From: Aselliscus stoliczkanus
Lineage: Eukaryota > Chordata > Mammalia > Chiroptera > Hipposideridae
Reading direction: 5' to 3'
Assembly: GCA_033961575.1 (NCBI GenBank)
Contig: CM066732.1
Location: 81,238,687-81,302,686, forward strand
Length of the DNA stretch: 64,000 bases
Shown here: positions 12,146 through 24,557 of the stretch, piece after piece
How positions within the stretch are numbered: the stretch's first letter is position 1
Layout of the letters: each line of letters starts with the position of its first letter
Position numbers and translations under genes: made by a program
Notes under the pieces: generated by a model
What the model was told of the DNA's origin: nothing
The model's database searches: none
Seen by the model: the letters and a program-made list of their open reading frames with translations, nothing else

Positions 12146-12479
12146 CACCTATATTATTTTGCTCTGTCAACTGAGTAGCAACAAGCACACCAGGGTCAAG
12201 ATGCGTTAGTTTTTAATATCACGCTTCAATAAAAGGAACCAGGGCTTCTTAGAGAAATGGCTGATTCTGGGGCAATGAATATATATTTTGAGCCTGGAGT
12301 ATCTTGTAGTGCTAGAAGTTAAGGAAGTTCTCAAATACACATGATATATGCACATATCCTCACACAATGATGGGTGTATGTCAGAGGGACACGTGATCCT
12401 CTGAAAGAGCTTTCAGTGGCCAAAGTTGGAACAATTAGAGTTAGAAAATAAATGAAATATTATTGAATCATATCCCAGA
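12144..12479. other. no recognised feature
   Basis: No gene or repeat recognised between the (AT)n tract and the ancient L1 copy. Confidence 0.45.
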
Positions 12480-14331
12480 GTATAAAGTATCTATGAGTTT
12501 GTCCTGATAAAAAATGATTGAATAAATAAATTAATGGAGAAGAATAGACAAATATTCCCTTGCAGAAGAATCCCAAATATTCATAATTTATTTAGAAACT
12601 CTGCTCTTAAGAAGGTGGAACATAACTCTATGCCCCTTACATATGGGTTCCACAGAAGTGACTACCTTCCTAAATAAATGGTAAGGGGACAGGTGGGAGA
12701 CTAACTTCATAGTGGAGAATACTGACATATACAGCCTTGATCAGCTATGTGATCAAGGTCAAAACATCAAGAGTGATAAGTCATGTTTGTAGTATGTACC
12801 TTTATTATGATATAAGAAACACACTTCACTTCTGTGGTCTTTTTCTCCAATACTCATATCCTTAGCCTAATCATGAGGAAAACATCAGACAAATCTCTTG
12901 AGTGATATTCTACAAAATTCCTGACCAGCACTCCTAAAAATTGCCAAAGTCATCCAAGTGTGAGAAACTAACAGACAAGAGTAGCCTAAGGAGTCATGAT
13001 GGCTAAATGTAATATGGCCTCCTAATGGGATCCTGAAACAGAAGAAGAACATTAGGTAAAAACTAAGGAAATCTGCACAGCAAAAGAAACCGTCAAAATG
13101 AAGAGGCAATCAACAAAGTAGGAGAAGATATTTGCAAACAACACCTCTGATAAGGGGCTAATATCCAAAATATATAAAGAATTCATACAACTCAACAACA
13201 AAAACAAACAACCCAATTAAAAAAATGGGCAGAGGACCTGAACAGACACTTGTCCCAAGAAGACACACAAGCAGCCAACAGATAATTGAAAAATACTGAA
13301 CTTCACTAGTTATTAGGGAAATGCAAATCAAAACCACAATGAGATGCCACCTAACACCTGTCAGAATGGCTATATCAACAAGACAAGTAATAACAAGTGT
13401 TGGAGAGGCTGTGGAGAAAAAGGAACCCTCATACACTACTCGTGAGAATGTAAATTGGTACAGCCACTACGGAAAACAGTATGGAGGTCCCTCAAAAAAT
13501 TAAGAATAGCAGTACCATATGACCCAGTAATCCCTCTTCTAGGTATCTACCCCCAAAAATCTTAAAGCAGTTATCTGTAATGATATATGAGTATGCACCC
13601 CTATTTTCACTGCAGCATTATTCATGGTGGCCAAGATATGGAAACAACCAAAATGTCCTTTGATAAATGATTGGATAAAGATGTGGTACATATATACATT
13701 GGACTGTTACTTGGCCATAAGAAAAGATAAAACACTGCCTGCCATTTGTGACAACATGGGTGGATCTAGAAATTTTGCTAAGTGAATAAGTCAGACAGAG
13801 AAAGTTGAGAACAATATGATTTCTCTCATATGTGGGATATACAACTGAAAGCAATAAATGAACAAGACAAACAAATGAACAGAAACTCATAGACACAGAC
13901 AACAGTTTAGTAGTTACCAGGGGAAAAAGGGGAAAGAGGCTGGTAGAAGAGGGTAAAGGAAGTCAAATATGTATATGGTGATGGAAGAAGAACTGACTAT
14001 GGGTGGTGAGCACACCATGTGATATATAGATGATATATTACAGAAATGTACACTTGAAACCTATATAATTTTACTAACCAGTGTCACCCACTAGATTTAA
14101 TAAATATTATTTTAAAAACTAAGGAAATCTGAATAAAATATGGGCCTTACTTAATAAAAATAGCATGTCAATGTTGATTCATTAATTATGACAACTGTAG
14201 CACACTAATAATGCAAGATGTTAATAACAGGGGATACTAGGTGTGAGGTATATAGGATCTCTCTGTAATATCTTTGTAACATTGCTTTAATTCTAAAACT
14301 ATTGTAAAATAAAGAGATTATTAAAAATAAA
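12480..14331 (+). repeat. ancient L1 (L1M-type) 3' UTR, split by a younger L1
   Basis: The outer parts (12480-13075 and 14132-14331) follow an old L1 3' UTR. Motifs in order include GTGATCAAGGTCAAAACATC, GGAAAACATCAGACAAATCT, GGATCCTGAAACAGAAG and AATGCAAGATGTTAATAACA, ending at about 14331. The middle is occupied by a younger L1 (13076-14112). A related copy is at 16790-17810. The subfamily was not assigned. Confidence 0.75.
13076..14112 (+). mobile_element. 5'-truncated young L1 (ORF2 C-terminus and 3' UTR)
   Basis: The insertion is bounded by a perfect 19-bp target duplication TAAAAACTAAGGAAATCTG (13057-13075 and 14113-14131). It begins in the C-terminal part of ORF2, with MQIKTTMRCHLTPVRMAI encoded from 13321. 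A frame slip after MAI means ITSVGEAVEKKEPSYT is read from the neighbouring frame. The 3' UTR contains GGGTGGTGAGCACACCATGT and ACTTGAAACCTATATAATT and ends in an A/T-rich tail. It is a dead-on-arrival copy inserted into an older L1 in the same direction. Confidence 0.95.
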
Positions 14332-15162
14332 CCTTGAAGCATAAAATCTCAGAAAATTTTAAAGCATAGCTCTCAAGAAATCTGCTCAATATTGGGTTAT
14401 GAATCAGGTTTGCGGTTTTATAGTTATATTATTACAGTATATCATAAGGAATAAATGGATATTGACCATGTCCATAAGACACTCAAATAGTACAGGCATT
14501 AAATGATTTACTTGTCCAGAGCTGGGTTTCGGTCATTTCACGATAAATTTCACTGTTGAATTTCCCCAAAGCCTTTCTGTTTTACACTGATGTAAAAATC
14601 TATAAAAGAAGAGCTAGATAGATTTGATTATGTTGAAATGTTACGAAAGTCAAATAATATAAGCAAAATGATAATACAAAGAGAGAATAGTAGGACAAAT
14701 GAGAACATATGAGATATGAGAACAATTAAAATGCTTAATTTATGGAATGTTCCTAAAATTAATATGTAGATTCTGTTAGTAAATCACGTGAGGAATATAA
14801 TCAGATAATTCATAAAACAATAAATATAAACAGCCAAAAAACATAAAAATATATTTAACTTTGCCAGGAATTTAATAAATATGAATAAGAAAACAAAAAT
14901 ACAATTGTTTGTATTCAAATAAAGATTAATACTGAACACTGATGAATATACATTGAAATATAAACTTTCGTCATTCTAGATAACTCTAGGAGGCCTACAA
15001 TTGATTCCATAATAAAAACAACTACTACACTACTCTTACTGACACTGCCAGTACTCTCCTGAATACCCTATTCCTTTTCTTGCCCTACCTTTTAAGTGTT
15101 TAGAGGCACATAGAGCCCTTTGGTATTTTCATGTGTGTAGTTAGTGGAATTTAATTGTCTTT
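14332..15162. other. no recognised feature
   Basis: Very AT-rich, no gene or repeat recognised. Confidence 0.5.
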
Positions 15163-15173
15163 CTCTTGTTAGA

Positions 15174-15351
15174 TTTTTTTTTTAATTATTTATTTTTATT
15201 ATTTTGAGGACTTTACAAACTTCAAGGGAAGTTTACAAATAGCTTTTTTTTTTTTTTTGAAGCCAGTGTCACTGACCCTCATATGTGGGACCCGAACCGG
15301 GGCTGCTGGCTTCCTAAGCCAGCGCTTAACCACCGCGCCACTTGGCGGGCC
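15174..15351 (-). repeat. tRNA-derived SINE, short form, with extra tail segment
   Basis: The reversed head and body occupy about 15262-15351. CTCTTGTTAGA flanks the unit at 15163-15173 and 15352-15362. Between the target repeat and the body lie two T-rich runs separated by about 38 bp of other sequence (about 15207-15245) with TTTACAAA at both ends. That segment falls inside the duplication and so belongs to the insertion. Confidence 0.88.
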
Positions 15352-15362
15352 CTCTTGTTAGA

Positions 15363-16789
15363 CTTTTTGATATGGAATCAAGACTCCCCTAACCTCTCAT
15401 AACTACTTTCTAATTTGGATGTGAGTTTCATATTTTTCTGAATCTTCATAGGCATTTTGTTGGAAAGTTGGACAGGTTGCCGTAGGTACTGCTAGCCCGA
15501 TGCTGTTATGGATTGGATGGTTCTGCTGCATAGATTTATTTGGTTATGGATGCTTCTCTGCAATCTACCAAAAACACTTAATAGAGGATATCTAACTCCA
15601 AATTCACCCCCTGCATCCTTGCCAAATATTTTAAAAACATAACATCTTTAAATTCCAGACTATATTTCCCTTATTGTGACTTGACCCTAACTTCACCTTA
15701 ATACTCACTCTTTTGGCACCTCTCCCAGACCTGTATTCCTTTTGCCAGTTTGGCTTGCCATAGATCTTGACTTTATAATCCACTCCAAGAATTACTCCAT
15801 CAGTCTTTGAAAGTTGCTCATTCTGCACTTTTCCCCAATCCTGTTCCATTGCATATTCCCAGCAGGCTGTGCTTTCTGTCTATCTTATGGGAAAAACCTA
15901 TTGAATTAAATAAGAAATATCATTTGCAAGGATTTAAGCCTCTCTGAGGTACGTGTGGTCTCCCTTCCCCGTGCTATTTTGCTACGGTGCCAAGAATAGG
16001 AAATGAGTGGAAGGTCATAGATGTATTAAAATCCAATGATAATCTTTTTTATATCCAAAATTAATACTCTGACAACTAATTTCCAAAACATTCTACTAGT
16101 TTCTTCTGCTAACGTATCTCTTTAGCACTGCACTAAAAGATAGCATTATTTTATCTTTAAAAATTATTTTAGGAAATGACAGGTGTATAGCTTCTTGCTG
16201 GAGACCTCTTAAAATTTTTTCCTGAATATTTAAAAATATAAATAAAAGAAAAATATATTAACTAACCACAATATCTTCTGACCCCAGAGAAGAAGATTGA
16301 ATTCTATAGCAAAATATCTTGATGGCTTGTGTTTGGTGCATGGGATTCCAAGATCCCATGGAATTATCTGTAAGGTCACTGCAAGCAATGAGAAGGCTAA
16401 ATTGACTGCCTAAAAATCAAATTGGATAGTTGAGGATTTTGAGGTTTACAAGAAGAGGATGAATGTGAAAAAACTCTTGAGGGATCGAAAGGCCATAGAA
16501 TTTGGAGAACATCAGGAGAGAAGGAGGCTGGTGAGAAAATGTCCATATTGGCTATAGCAGACAGGATTTTGTTTTGAGACCAAGTGTGTGTACTATTACA
16601 TTTTAACTTGTCTGCTGTGTAGTGATTCATTCTACCACTGAAGCGGAAGGAAAGATGCACTAAACACACTGCTTTGTGTGAGTCTTGTGGTGAATTTATA
16701 GTAAAAGATGACTATCATAATGTAAGCCTATAGAAATTTTCAGAAATATTGTGGAGGATATAAACTTAATTATTAACATTTTAAAGGAC
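15363..16789. other. no recognised feature
   Basis: About 1.4 kb. A short perfect inverted repeat (CATGGGAT ... ATCCCATG) lies at about 16339-16361. A 90-codon antisense frame (16397-16669) shows no domain. Confidence 0.5.
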
Positions 16790-17810
16790 AGAAATGAGCC
16801 TGAAGACCCCTCCAAAGGTCCAAGCTGTAAAAGTTTTAGCAACAAAATAAATATTGATTATAATCTAAAGAATATAAAAGATATCCATAAGTGGGGGAGG
16901 AGGTGGTAGATGAGGGTAAACTGGATCAAATATATTGTGATGGAAGGAGAACTGACTCTGGGTGGTGAACACACAATGTGATATATAGGTGATGTATTAC
17001 AGAATTATACACTTGAAACCTATGTAACTTTACTAACCATTGTCACCCCAATAAACTAATTAAAAAAAAAGATATCCATGAATTCATACTTATGTAAATA
17101 ATTAATAAATAGGGAGGAAAAGCGCATCTACCTTAGAAAAATATTCCAAATAATATATGTAGTTACTTCTACATCCCAAAGGCAGAGCTTAATTTCCCTC
17201 CCTTCGCATGTGGGCTAGACCTAATGAATTGTTTACAGAGCAGAGAGTATGGAAAGAGAAGAACAACTTCACAACATAGAAAACTGGCAGATATCGTATT
17301 ACCCAAGTAATCAAAGCTGACATGGCTGGTGATAAACTATGTTAATATCATGGATCCCTTGATATGATGAGAAAGGTACCTCACCTCTATGGTATTCTTT
17401 CTGAAAACCCATAAGCCAAGTCCAAACATGAGAATACATCAGACAAACTCAAATTGAGCATTGTTCCACAAGATTTCTGGCCAGCGCTATTCAAAAGTAT
17501 CAAGGTTGTGAAAGATAAGGCTGAAAAACTGTCACAGACTGGGGGAGACAATTTGATATGATGGTTAAATGCAAAATGGTATCCTGAATTGTACCCCTGA
17601 AAAGAGACATTAATGAAAAACTTGTGAAATCTGAATAAAGTTGATAGAGTCTAGTGGCACTGAACTAAATTTAACTTCTTAGTTTTGACAAATGTACCAT
17701 GGTTATGTAAAATGTTAACAATAAAGAAAGCTGGGTGAAATATATATGGAAACTATACTATCTCAAATAATAATCTAAAATTATCCCCAATTAAAATGTT
17801 TATTTAAAAA
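16790..17810 (+). repeat. ancient L1 (L1M-type) 3' UTR, second copy
   Basis: Shares motif order with 12480-14331: ACATCAGACAAACTC, ACTGTCACAGACTGG, GTGAAATCTGAATAAAG and AAATGTTAACAATAAAG. A young L1 tail interrupts it at 16889-17066. The two ancient copies are diverged and have their young insertions at different sites, so they look like independent old insertions, not a recent duplication. Confidence 0.7.
16889..17066 (+). mobile_element. young L1 3' UTR-only insertion
   Basis: 178 bp of L1 3' UTR (GGGTGGTGAACACACAATGT, ACTTGAAACCTATGTAAC) with an A-tail. AAAAGATATCCAT flanks it at 16876-16888 and 17067-17079. Same family and direction as the L1 at 13076-14112. Confidence 0.94.
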
Positions 17811-18291
17811 AATTAATTGATCATGTTTCTTAGCATAAACTGCTTTAGATTCACTTCAGTAAAACAATTTTAATTCAACAATTCAAATACAGAAATACTA
17901 ACTGAGTAGTCAACTACTACAGGCCTGTGACAAATGAGTGAAAAAAAGACAAAAACTGACTGCCTGATGGTGCTTATAGTCCAGTGGGGAGAGGCAGACA
18001 GTAAACAATAACAACAACAAAAATGTAAACTTTATTATTGTATATGAGAAGGTGATGACTATTATAAAAAATGATTAAGCAGGTAAGGGGGGCTCTGTAG
18101 TAAGTGGGGTGGATTCAACTTTATAAAGGCCATTTTCATTGAAAGGTGATACTTCCGCGAAGCCTTAAAGAATGTGAGGCAATTAACAGTATCAACATCT
18201 GGAAGAAGAGAATTCCAGGGAAAGAGAATAGGCACTGTGAAGGCCCAAGGTTGAAAACATCTTAGGTACATGTTTAAGAAAGTGCCAAGTG

Positions 18292-19075
18292 AATGATATG
18301 GATGGTCCTAGACAACATTATGCTAAGTGAAATCAGTCAGACAGAGAAAGACAAATACTATATGAACTTACTTATATGTGGAATCTAAAGAATAGAATAA
18401 ATGAACACATGAATCAGAAACAGTCTCAGAGATTTAGAGAAAAAAATCTAGGGTTGCTATTTGGGAGGGGGATGGGGATCAGGGAGAAGGGGAAGGGATT
18501 AGAAAGCACAAATTGGTAACCACAAGATTGCCGTGGGGATACGAAAGACAGTTTGGGGAATATATCAATAATTTTGTAAAGATTTTGTAGGGTGTCAGAT
18601 GAGCACTTGTCTTATTAGGGAGACCACTTCATGGATGGTGGAGATGCCTGACCAATGCACTGTACACCTGAAGCTGAAGTTAAATAATAACGAATGTCAA
18701 CTATAATTTTTCTTTATTTGGGAACAGTGTGTTTTTCTGGGACCCATCAGCTCCAAGTCAAGTAGTTGTTTGAATCTAATTGTGGAGGGTGCATCACAGT
18801 GGCCCATGTGGGGATCGAACTGGCAAACCATGTGTTATGAGCCTGCGCTCTAACCAACTGAGCTAACTGGCCACCCCATAATTTAATATATATCACAGGA
18901 TGTGGAGTACAACATAGGGAATAGAGTCAATGGAATTGTAACAGCTATGTACGATGTCAGAGGGGTAGTAGATTGGGGGAGGGGGGTTATCACTTTGTGA
19001 GGGGTGTAAATGTCTAACTATTACATTGTTTTGTACACCTGCCTAAAACTAATGAAAAAAGAAAAAAGAAAAAAA
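18292..19075 (+). mobile_element. 5'-truncated young L1 3' end
   Basis: Flanked by GAAAGTGCCAAGTG (18278-18291) and GAAAGTACCAAGTG (19076-19089), one mismatch in 14. It starts within the ORF2 end (GACAACATTATGCTAAGTG) and ends with AACTATTACATTGTTTTGTA and an A/G-rich tail. A reversed SINE is nested at 18710-18877. Confidence 0.92.
18710..18877 (-). repeat. tRNA-derived SINE nested in L1, reversed
   Basis: The reversed tRNA-like head GAGCTAACTGGCCACCCC is at the right end. B-box-like GGGGATCGAACTGGC (reversed) and A-box region TAACCAACTGAGC are visible. ATAATTT flanks it (18703-18709 and 18878-18884). It differs from the GGCCGGCC family by its middle (CAGCTCCAAGTCAAGTAGTT). Confidence 0.85.
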
Positions 19076-19363
19076 GAAAGTACCAAGTGGCCAGGGTGTT
19101 CGTGGCCAATGAAGGGAGAAGAGTATTTTAGATGAATGTGAGGTGGGAAGGATCATATAGCACATACTAGGCCATTTTAAGAACTTGGGCTTTTACTCTG
19201 AGGGAGATGAGGAGCCATTTCAGGGTTCCAAGCAGAGTTCCCCCATTGAGTTAATTAATAAATCATCTTTATAAAAATTTAAAGGTCAAAACAGATGTTC
19301 TAAGATTGTATGATTTAAAATTGTACATTTGATTCAGACAAGAAACTAAATAACTTGAACCCA

Positions 19364-19408
19364 GGAGACAGAGGGAGAGAGAGAGAGACAGAGAGAGAGA
19401 AAGGGAGA
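19364..19408. repeat. (GA)n purine tract
   Basis: GAGAGA repeats with occasional C and G interruptions. Confidence 0.9.
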
Positions 19409-22400
19409 TTTAATATCATACACCTGTTCAATTTGCAGTGTATCAGAAACAGGTACATAAATAACATAATTTATCAGACATTTTTGGCTAATGCCCTAAT
19501 TCTTTTTAAAATAAGCTACTAAGATCAGAAATTAAAATAACCTCATTTCTATTTAGGCTGAAACCAAAATAAATACTGGGGAATTATATTAATTATGCAA
19601 TACAAAATTCCATAGATTCAGAAATTAGCAAGAAGAAAACAAACAGAAGTTCATTATTTTTTTAAGTAAATTTGAGGTCAGCAAAATTTAAGTACTCTTA
19701 TTATGGTTTGATAAAACAGTTTGATCCTACACAATTCAATAATAACTTGGTGCATGTAAAAAAATTAGGATGAAATCTCAAGTTGCTGTCTCAAGAACGT
19801 TATTTGGCTCTCTCACTTTTCCTTTGCCTTTGAAAATCTATATGAAATTCACTGCCTAGGCATTGAAGAAAATGTTAGTGTGTTAATAATAAAATTTTCT
19901 CCCAAGTGATGATATCAGCAATAGAATAATCTAGTACAATTATTACTTAAATACTGAACTCTGTACCAGGATGATGTATGGATGAGCTGAAACTAACTTT
20001 TGAATATTCAGTACTATAGAAATATCTGTGCTTATCATTGGCCTTTTGATAAGAATTTTTATGCTAATAAAATGCATTGGGGTTGCTACTTAACTGATTT
20101 TGAGTTAACATTGTCTTAGTTATAGAATGAATTGGAAAAGCAAATATTTTTGTGTTCTACTTTCAAATGTGATACATCAAAATAAAGAGTGTTTTGACAG
20201 AAAAAAAGAAATCTTGTCCAACTCTTGTCAGCATCAGTCAATTCCTTTATTTATAGGAGAAGTTGAGGAATGTTTGGTGAAATGCTGACAAATGGACTTC
20301 AGAGCATATCTAATTAAGACTTTCTTCCTGGGATATGTAGAGAAGGGAAGGTAATTAGAACCCCAAAGTTTAGTCCTCAAATTGAAGCCCAGCTTAAATG
20401 TAGTTTAAAGACTTTATCCCTTTAAAGCTCACCTCTGTTACTGCCTTTTGATTTTGTGGTGGTTCATCCATATTAATGTAGCTAATGACAGACACTCTGA
20501 AAAGGTGAGAATGAATGTTTTTCCTCTGACAGATCAGCAAAGGATGATGGTATAAAGTGTGTCTTTCAATGTATACTTGCTTGGACCCTGGGTCTGAGAG
20601 AATGATATATACTTCTACTTTATGCCTGCAAGATTCTAAAGGCCTTTTCAAATATTCATGTTCTTTTTTTCCCTCCCTTTTTATTTCCTACCAGTATATG
20701 TTATGTGATGAGAAGAATGTCAGAGTCTCTGGAGTTTTATTTTTAAGTTTTAGTCTTGCCTGTGGGGGTTGAGAGTGGTAGGATATATTGAAAATTTGCT
20801 GGTCAAGCTGTTCATACTTTCCTATAAATGTCTAATAATTGCAAAGCTTTTTTTTTTTTTTTGAAATAATTTTGGGAGGCCTTGCGTAGTTACTGTGATA
20901 GACTCTGAGATGAGTTATTGGACAGTGTCTGGCATTCAATTGGAACATCTGAGGAAAACTTTCCCTTTGTTACCTATTATATCAAGGAGAATCAAAGGAG
21001 GCACAGAGATGAGGTTTTTTTTTTGTTTTTGTTTTGTTTTGCTTGTTTGTTTTTCAGCTGAATTCTGATCATTGTTCCCTGATCTTGTTTCAACTTGGAT
21101 TATGCCTTTCTCATGTATGATGCATCAAGTTAATAGGATTTGTATTGTCATAAGTACTATTGCCATTTCATATGCTACAGCAGGCAAATGGAGATGCTGA
21201 CTAGAAACATGGTAATGCAACCATCTCTACCAACTAAACTGAACCTTGGAGTGAAAGGGCAGCATATTTGTGGTTTTATTATTGTATCCATAGGTCGTTG
21301 CTATTATATGTTCTTTTCTGTGGATTTTAAACTTAAAATATACATTCACATTTTAGTATATCATTTAGTACTCTTCTTCCATCAGATTTCTGGATCCATT
21401 AATTTTTTTAAGATTTAAATTTTTTTTTTTTTTAATCAATTTTGAGCCTCGCCTTTCTCCATCACCAACCAGGGAAAAAATAATAGAATAAGATCAGCAG
21501 CTGGTGGGAAAGTCGTTTGGAGGACATTAGCCAGATTAACCTTTACATAATAATTACGAATTAATAACTTTTTGCCCCTCAATAAAATCTATTTATTTAG
21601 TTAGCTTCAGGGAAAATAGAAGAGGAAAGAGAAATAAAATCACAGTGAAATGATTCATCATGTTATAGTAAAACAGAGCATTGACTTCAAGGACTCATAG
21701 TCTTTAAACACTATGCAACACAAAAGAGATGGGGGAATTAAAACTATAATTTCCCATGTATTAAAATATAAGCTACATTCAGAATGAAGTAAATAACTTG
21801 TCAACCCCTTTTCTATTATGAGAACAACCACACTGGGATATAACATGTGTTGGAAAAAGTGATTAAAAATGATCCAACCCATTGCACTAAAATTTTAAAC
21901 AAGATTTCACTATTGACACAGAAAGAGCATTCGTTGGGAATAGCAATAACATCCACTTATGCAGAAATATCTTTTGACATGCGATGAAAACATAACCTCT
22001 GGATACACATTCTCTCTTTTAGGTTTTCAGTGGGAATTGTGCCTAAGTGATTAGGGCAGGATATGGTCCAATAAATAAACTGAAAATTTTGTAACAAGTG
22101 GTGGAGTAATACATATTAATTCTGAACAGATTGACACTGTAATTTGGGATAAAAACCATAATGATTACAGAACACAGTCAGTGTAAGTCAAGTCTGATGG
22201 ACTGGAACAGATGTGTCCACCTGTTTCGAGCCCAGCTCTGCATCGCTTGGGATGCGTAATGTGACTGAGGTTTGTAATGTTAGCTATTTGGAAAGGTAAG
22301 CAGGTTAGGAAAAAGGAGAAATGTCACATTCTGGATCATTCCTTTGTTCTCCAGTGTAACCGCTGAGGTAAAAAAGGCAACAGAGAACACTAAGGTTTAA

Positions 22401-23095
22401 AATAAAAGGGAAAGTCCAGATGAGATGTAAACATTGTTGCATGCTTTTCACTAGAGATAATTTGGAAAGCTTCTTAAAGGGTATTTGAAGGACAGGAGGG
22501 TGGAATAGATTCAAGCAGTTTTTGGTTTCCTAAAATCAATAAATTCTGTGTAAATTAACTGAGTCTGAGGTTTTTTTTTTTTTTAATGCTAAAGCAAATG
22601 AAGAAAGATGGAAAGAGACTCTAATATTACAATGTTCATACCTAGGGCATTTCACATATCTCTACCAAGTAAGATTCAGCTTTTGCAAATATTTATCACT
22701 TGAAATCATAGAAAAAAGATTTCTTTTTTTACAGAATATGCTAGATCTAAAGATTGCACTGCATGGCATTAGTGGGTAACTGTATTTTTCTTAAGGTAGA
22801 AGGACATATCTCTACTATGATAATAAATGTCTTTTCATTATAAGAAAGTTTTAATGTGTGGTTATAGATACCATTCCTTTTAAAGACTAACTGTTACAGA
22901 TATTACTATTAAAATATTCTTCTTTTCTGTGTTATTCAATCTTTCTTATTTAAATTTATCAACAAAATTGAGTACATGTATATTATTCTCTGTTTCTTTC
23001 TTTTCTTTGTCACTCTCTAGGTATTTAATCAATCCTAAATCTATAGAGCCCTTATCATTATAAAGGTAAAATACCATTTTGTTTTATTTTAATAT

Positions 23096-23434
23096 ATGCA
23101 AATTGGTCTTCTAGCTCATTCATTAGCATCAACTGTGTTTGTTGAAGATGTTTTTGTATTAAGAAATTTATTTGACTTTCAATATCATGATTTTTCTTGG
23201 AACGAGGTATTCAAATTTCATAACATAAAGGACACAAGTCAGTTTTGGAAACCGAAGATATATTCTTGGCAAAAAGCTATCAACCCATCAGAAAAACCCA
23301 AAAATCTTTTAAAAATTTACCTTCCCTGTCTGCCCCTTCCTATACATGGAAGAACTAGAGAAAGATCTTTTAAATGCAGTCTGTTTGCATTACCATACTT
23401 GACAGAAACTTTAATAATCCAAAAATCTCACTGA
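23096..23434 (+). other. 112-codon open frame in non-repeat sequence, probably chance
   Basis: This is the longest ATG-initiated frame outside recognised repeats. The product is basic and rich in Phe, Lys and Ser, with segments such as LASTVFVEDVFVLRNLFDF and SWQKAINPSEKPKNLLKIY. I recognise no domain, signal peptide or conserved motif. There is no promoter, splice signal or polyadenylation context that favours expression. In 64 kb read in six frames, a frame of this size is not surprising. It is listed only so that it can be tested. Confidence 0.12.
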
Positions 23435-23667
23435 CTAAAAGTTTAGTGGGTGTACAAAAAGAAGATACAACTAATATGAGTAGATGAGACATAGGCAAAT
23501 GTTCCATTTCAAGGGGCAACAGTATGGTCAATTTTGGGAGGTAATTAAGTGTTTTCTAGAGATTCCTGTTTTAAGGTCAAGAAGTTACACAAGTGTTCAG
23601 AAAGTTAATGTGTTTTAAACAATTCTACACATACTATGTTTTATTATTTTATAAAAAGTGTTACTGT

Positions 23668-23771
23668 AGAGGGCCGGCCGAGTGGCGCAGTGGTTAAGCG
23701 CTGGCCTGGGAAGCCAGCGGCCCCGGTTCAGTCCCACATATGAGGGCCAGTGACACTGCCCTCAAAAAAAA
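23668..23771 (+). repeat. tRNA-derived SINE, short form
   Basis: Clean copy: GGGCCGGCCGAGTGGCGCAG head, GGTTCAGTCCC B-box region, ACACTGCCCTC end and A-tail. The 15-bp repeat AAAAAGTGTTACTGT flanks it (23653-23667 and 23772-23786) without mismatch, which suggests a recent insertion. Confidence 0.96.
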
Positions 23772-23786
23772 AAAAAGTGTTACTGT

Positions 23787-24405
23787 CTGATTTTATAATA
23801 TTTAAGAAGTAAGTTTATAGAAATAAATGCTATAATTTATCACCTAACGATTAGGGTACTATTAAATAATACACACAACTTATTTTAGTGAAAGATGACT
23901 AAGTCCTTTTGTGTCTAAATCAGTAATTTTCAATTCTGCTGTGTATCTGCTATGATTTTAAAACAATACTGGTGTCTCAGTTGCCAGCTCCCTTCTGAGA
24001 TTGTGATATATAATAATAATTAATCTGAATTGGGACTCAGGTATTGAATTTTGAAGATTTCTCCAGGTCATTTCATTGTGCAGTCAGTGTTGAGAAACAC
24101 TAATCTTGATTTATCCGTTTTAAAATCAATGAGCTCTTGTGAGAAAAAAAAGGAAATAAAATAGCACCTTCACATATAGTTGTGTAACATCTTACAGCTG
24201 TCATAAAGGGTTTAAAATCTTGTGGCAGCATACTGACTAATTAAGGATTAAAATTCTAGTGATCATTTTACCTCTTATTTATCATTAGAGATAAATAAGA
24301 TTTTGGGGAGATTATTTAAGGATCGCTTAAGATTTGGGAGGCATAATTTTGGGGCTATCAAGGATTGTTTCTTGGGGAAAGGGACTTCAAACCTTTGGAA
24401 TGAAG
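23787..24405. other. no recognised feature
   Basis: AT-rich, no gene or repeat recognised. Confidence 0.5.
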
Positions 24406-24420
24406 TGCAGTAGGCCTTTG

Positions 24421-24543
24421 TTTTTTTTTTTGTTTTGTTTTGTTTTTTTTGAGGGCAGTGTCATTGGCCCTCATACGTGGGACCGAACCGGGGCCTCTGG
24501 CTTCCCTAGCCGGTGCTTAACCACTGCACCACTCAGCCGGCCC
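24421..24543 (-). repeat. tRNA-derived SINE, short form, reversed
   Basis: T-rich tail, reversed body GAGGGCAGTGTCATTGGCCC and reversed head ending CAGCCGGCCC. Flanks TGCAGTAGGCCTTTG (24406-24420) and TGCAGTGGGCTTTT (24544-24557) are an imperfect target duplication. Confidence 0.92.
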
Positions 24544-24557
24544 TGCAGTGGGCTTTT

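Larger units (their letters stand above)
17873..19250 (-). repeat. L2 element, antisense, split by a nested L1
   Basis: Outer parts follow reversed L2: ATAGTCCAGTGGGGAGAGGC, GAAGAGAATTCCAGGGAAAG, ACTGTGAAGGCCCAAGG, then after the L1 TTAAGAACTTGGGCTTTTAC and GGAGCCATTTCAGGGTT. The L1 at 18292-19075 sits inside it. Confidence 0.72.
19251..23652. other. long stretch without recognised repeat
   Basis: About 4.4 kb of AT-rich DNA with a (GA)n tract (19364-19408) and several homopolymer T runs. No transposon family or exon recognised. The longest open frame is at 23096-23434. Confidence 0.5.

Noticed and set aside
16339..16361. Perfect 8-bp inverted repeat (CATGGGAT ... ATCCCATG) as a possible terminator or regulatory hairpin
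   Set aside because: Short inverted repeats are expected by chance in 64 kb, and there is no gene nearby for it to act on.
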